NCBI RefSeq assembly: GCF_001039355.2
Contig: NW_019775125.1
Coordinates: forward strand, 132,697 to 179,217
Direction: 5' to 3'
Length of the DNA stretch: 46,521 nucleotides
From: Lingula anatina
Lineage: Eukaryota > Brachiopoda > Lingulata > Lingulida > Lingulidae
Below are positions 26,044 to 32,000 of the stretch, one piece after another. The position numbers were made by a program, and so were the translations under genes. The notes under the pieces are model-generated. The model searched no databases and was not told the DNA's origin. It was given only the letters and a program-made list of their open reading frames with translations. The stretch's first letter is position 1, and the number at the start of each line of letters is the position of its first letter.

Positions 26044-29000
26044 ACACTGCACAGCGTAACTGGCCAGTAGTGCTGCCGTGGTAGGTGGACATACAAGCTT
26101 GCCCTCTAATATGTCCTTTTTCAACTGGAGGAAGAAATGGTATCTGAAACACAGGGAAACGGCAGACATGCTGGAGAAATGGAAATGATCAAAAGATAAA
26201 AACTTAATACTAAATTGATCAAACACAGCTGCAACGCTTTTCTTTGGCAAAACAAATGGACTTAAATTTCTTTACTTGTAGACTTAGATTCATACTCATT
26301 TGTCTTCAAGAAAAAAAGCAAAAAAAAAAAAAAAAAGAAGAACCAAGCAACAGTGATTGACTGATAATTAGCGTGTAAAAGCAAAGTTGAGCATGAAAGC
26401 ACAGCAAAGAAAAGAGCAAGTCAAGGGAGTTGAAGGGGAGGGGGGAGGGGGGATAGAGGGGGGGGGCAGAGTTAACTGTCTCCTGGTCACATGGGTGGGG
26501 TGGATGCATGGGATGAACTATCATTCATGAAACCAAATCAACTGGTATGGACATGTTCTGTTTATAATAGCAATACAATCATACATTTAGACATTTGGGC
26601 GCAACCTGCCATATTCTGTAAGGTGGAAGAACAAAGCCTTGCACAGAGTAACACGAATAGACATATTAAAGAAATCACAACAAAACATTTATGCAGAGAA
26701 AAACTGAACAATATGAAATTATACAAACATCTTGTGCATTGGGAGCCACACCCATAAAACTTCAAATTAAGTTTATATCGCATGACTGACCAAAGATACC
26801 TTCTAACACATGATACAGAGTGGCTTGAAAAACCAGTTCCAAGACTCAGCCTGCTTACCAGTAAAAAGACACAAATCACCAGAATGCTGACAAAATGATA
26901 TACTAAGCTTCTGAACACGGCTGTCAAATGCTAGAACTGACCAATCAAAAGCTTTCAAGCAGCACATCATGTGACCAAGTGCTATAACCACATGTTCAGC
27001 TCAAGGTATTGGAGAACAGCAGATGGACCATGTAGTCATTCCTGCACAAGCTTAAAACAATAAAAGCTGGCAGACATAGCATCGCATGAAAAAGTTCCGA
27101 TAAGATGTCAAGTAAAAAGAGCAAAGCACAGAGAAAGTTTGGAAGAAGCCATACACTGAGACTGTAAGCAGTTTTTAAAAAAGTCGAAACAAGTTTGCCA
27201 TCAAGAATTTAAGATTTCTTATGAAACAGCAAGCACAAACACATTTTTGTGGGGTGGCAGGGGGGGGGGGGGGGGGGAAGAGATATCTCTTAAATAGTGG
27301 CAAGAGTGACCAAAGCCAGTAAGCAAGCACATGCAGAATCATGTGACACAGCCATCCAATCAGAAGCCTACAAGTGATTCTGTGCGGGACTATCCCACTT
27401 TACCTTGTGTATTCCTCACTCAGTTTACTGGGATCAGACACATAAAACTTGACCCCAAACTGGAAATAATAGGGCGGACCAACTGAAACAGGAGGGAAAA
27501 GAAAAAGAGGAAAGTTGAAATAAAACTGAAAAAGTAAATATAGTATATGTAAACAGTAATGTACACACATATATACACACGTGGAATTGGTCCCATATAA
27601 GGTGTCTCTTATGATTTTTCTTTTTTTTTTTCTTACAATTCAATTTTCACTAAATTTAATCCAATTTATCTGAATTGCGTAAAGAAAAGTCTACAACAGG
27701 CAATTTCTACATGTCAAGAAGACCTTTTATAAAGAACTTATTTCTTCCTTATCCATTCAGTATCTTTGTTTCTTAATAATTAATATTTTCATTCTTTCCT
27801 GTTGTATTTGTTAACCTATTTTTTATTTTCATTTCTTTGAGTAAGAGGTCAAAGTCATATCATTCCCTTATGCTATTTATTATATAGTCATTTCAAAAAC
27901 AGGCAGCAAAATACAGCTACCCAAACCAGATAAAATTTCCAAGGGCCAAACACTTTCCCTTTTTCAAACATCTTTTTTTAAACAATTCAAAATATCTCAT
28001 TAAAAAAATGATTTAAACTAAAACTTCAGACTTCATTCCTCAATATATTAAACACTTACAGGCTATTGTTTCAGGATACACACTACACATGTTCAAATTC
28101 AATAAAAAAAGTAAGACTGATTTTCAGTCACAGCTTCATTACTTCAGCAAGTACGAGTGCACTAAGAACTCCTGTAATTTCAAGGCATTTAGCTATTCAT
28201 TCTGTTGGCCACAGATTATTTACTTCAACAATGAAGACTGCAGCATTAACAATTCCAGTGGTTTCCAGGAGTTCAGCTATTCATCTTGAAATTACGTGCA
28301 GTTCTAAATGACTTTTTTGTAGCCCTACCAGGAAGCACATGCTGTTCTATTAATGGATGAGAAAATTGAAACAAGGGCATAAAAGACGGGCGTCTATCCC
28401 AGTAAACCAGCCCTTGATGGAGCAGCAAATTTCTCTGGAAACTTAGAAACATCCAGGCAATTTGATTAAAGGGATGATGAACTGAGCCTTGAAAGTCTTG
28501 GGAAGAATGACCTTCATCATTTTTTTAGATGCCTGGTGAAAAATTCTATTGCCTAGTCATGATGACACCTAAAATTACATACTGCATTTACGATGATAAA
28601 TAATTTTTTACTGTATTTTTGCATTTTGTATCTTCTGTTCAAACATTAATATTCCTTTAATCCCATGAGAAATAAAATACAAAATTCATATCTGCAGTGT
28701 AGGTAATAGCCAGACTGTGGCAAGGGTTATCTACGAATTCAGATTTCTGTGAATCTAAGTGTCACATTCAGTCTAGGCATCTGTCAAATTATTCCAAGTA
28801 ATAAAAGTAATCTGGCCATTTCATGCCAGTTTCAACTGTTCGAGTGGCATGTTTTTGTTCGTATTTATGCTGAAGGTTATCAACTATGCAGTAATGCACA
28901 GGTGACAAATGTCTGCCCACATGCAGCACTGAGAACTCTTAGAACGATAAACAGAAGGAATTCCTACAAACTGTACGATTTGTTGCATATTATAACCAAG

Positions 29001-32000
29001 TTCTTGGTAGTATTCTTAACAAGGGGAGTTTGAGGTGGTATTATAGAAATAATTCCATCTGCTATGATTCACTGTCTCATACACTTTTTTCTGAGGATTT
29101 ATCTATGAAGGGCTTGTATCTATGCTGAAGAACAGTATCAGGATGAAAATGAAATACAAACCTATACAATTTTACACATTCCTAACAGACCACTTCCAAT
29201 GATTTGCCAAGGTTGAAAGAACCTCTAAAAGCAATAGATTGTTTTGTAAACATATTAGGTAGACCATCCCATAAACATTCAAAACGTCTCCTGACACCTT
29301 ATCAGCCTCAGACTATTCCATGTGCGTATTCTGGCAAGCATCAAATCTGGACCCAGTCTGGCTCAGCACATTTCAACCATAAATGGATATTTAGCCAAAT
29401 TTCTCATTGGGCTTTTTTTTTTTTTTTGGCCTGATTCAACCATCGATTTTGCTTATATAAAGGAGCCTTTGCCCAGAGTGAGCCCAGTGAGTATAATAAA
29501 GAATTCGCCAATATATGTGTGTACACATGACCCTGTATACACAGTGGCTCTACCTGGTGTACTCGTCTGTCAACTTGCATGGATCACAGACGTAAAACTT
29601 GACTGCAAATTCTAGTGTGTACGGCGGACCTACTGCAATTTGACCAACGAGAAAAAAAAAAAAAAAAAAGAAAGAAATATAAACATTTATGGTAAATCAT
29701 TTTCACTTTGATAATTCCTTCGTGATATTTCATAATTGGCCTGGACATCTGATTGGTTCACAGTAACCCAGGAAAGCTGGAAAACATATAACAGCAAGCT
29801 GATAAAAATAAAGACCAAAATGACAATTCTTTGAAATAAATTCATTAATCTTGGTCGAACTGCTTGGCACAGTAGTGTGTAAAGAAGTCTAACTGAAAAC
29901 TGAAAAAAAAAATTCTATTATGGTTCTTTTCTTGTTTCTAATTGTATACCAAAGCTGGCATCGCATATTCTGTGTTTGTTCTCCAGGTAATTTGTAGTTT
30001 CATCAGTATATTAGAAGTGTATGTTGACTGGAAACCTAATAAAACAGAAACTTCATTTATTTATAATTATTTTGCTTACTGTAGTTATCCAATCAGGAAA
30101 CTCACACCTTCTGTAAGCACCCAAATAATACAGGGACACAACTTCCAGCAAATTCCAAGGAGTATAAAATGACCTTCAATACGTAAAGTGCATTATTGAT
30201 TTACATCACAAAATACCATTTATCTTATTAAATATCAGGCTGATAGGCTCGTAGTGCTGGACCCTAGGAAGTAAACAGATTAGAAAAAATTGTGATAATA
30301 AACAAATTTCGAACAATTCTTTTTCAAACCTTCTTTCATTTTCAATATTCATCCCACATAAGTATTTAATAACATATAATTTTTTCAAAACTTAAAAATC
30401 GTCAATTTCAGGAACCACTAACAAATCAACTGCATTGATAAATGTGTTATTAAGAAAAAACATTTCGTTCGAATTCAGAGAGAATTTACGGTCCGACTGA
30501 CCCCGATGTCCAAGATATTGGAGTCCATCTTAATACCCCATGACAGATATATGAGATATTAGGTATTGATCTGGAGGCAGTAATAATCTGGTAATTAGTT
30601 GAAGACACCAGGGTTCCACCCCGAGTCACAGAGATCAGTTAAGGTCCAAGACTATTGTTTTCTCCACACAGGGCCCAGGTTCAGAAAGAATTTCAAGTCG
30701 AAAAAGTTAATTTTCATACCTGAAATTTCAATGTATTTCAAACCAGGTTGTATGTGTTTGGTTTATTTTGATCACATAAGCCTTATCATGGCTTTTGTTC
30801 AAGTGGGGTTGCTTTATTTTTGAGCCAGATGCAACAGCAGCCATGCTTGAAAAACTTTATAATTTTTGCTAATTTATCTAATTTAAAAACAGATTTCATA
30901 TACTGACATACTATAAAGAAGCAGTTCATTTCATAGACAATAAACCAGTTTAGTCATTTTTGTATAACACTGTATATATAGAAAATCACCTCAGAACCCA
31001 AGGTGCTCACTAGGCATCAAGTCCTGTGAGATACCAGTAAGAAAACCAAATTAATTTCCTCCAATTTCTCAAAAATGAAACTTGACTGGAAGTAGCTATG
31101 CCACAGTGCTGTACATATATAGATATAATCAAATACACAATTAACTTCATCAATACTACAATTAGCTCAAGTTCCTAAAGTTGACTGTATTAAAAGCTGT
31201 CTTTGATGGGTTACTTGACCTATCTGAAGTGACTAAGACCAGAAATGAAGGAACTTACGTCGTATCTGTTTCTTAAGGTTCTTCAGAGGATCCAGCCATC
31301 TCTATGGAGAAAAAGAAAAAAATTATTAAATTTACAACATAACAACTGTTTTATAATTCTACATAATATAATTTAATTTCATCCATTAGTACAATGTCAG
31401 TTGTGTAATGGTATTTTTTTTTATACAGTGCAGAGAAGGCAGAAAAAATTACATAAAACACATTTCATAAGAGCACAACCTATCATGACGTAGGTATGGG
31501 ATCTATGGGATCACGTTCTCTGGCATACATCATTAACTTCCCCTAAGCCAATTAGGAAATATGACAGCACAAGCTCTACTATAGCTCTCACTTCAGTCAG
31601 GAAGTGACATTTCAGAAAGGAGATAATCTCTCTAAAATGTCACCAGAAATTATATCTGATTTGTGAGAAAATGACATTTGTCATCTAAATACATGAAGTA
31701 CTTTCTCAGTATTGGGTGTCAGAAAAGAGGGCTGCGTGTTAACAGTGACTTTGGGTTCATTCCGAGTGGAACTTTAGGTCTGCCTAGAGCGTTCCTACTC
31801 TGAAGGAGCTCTCGCTGAGTGCAGTAAGATTGACGGATTAACAACCCTCCTCTTGTTTTCAATGTTCTTGTATAAACACCAGCTTTTCTGTATTCTACTC
31901 AATGCAAGGAGGCATGTTCATTTCTTTATCTGATTTCTTTCAGCGAGAGTCCCAATTTAGTAAAATCACACTAGCTAGGTCTACCTAACTCACTCTGAAT

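Noticed and set aside
26562-26927. 121-residue minus-strand frame in the intron before E5
   Set aside because: Cys/Leu/Phe-rich with no splice placement in the gene and no family I recognise; E4a joins E5 in phase without it.
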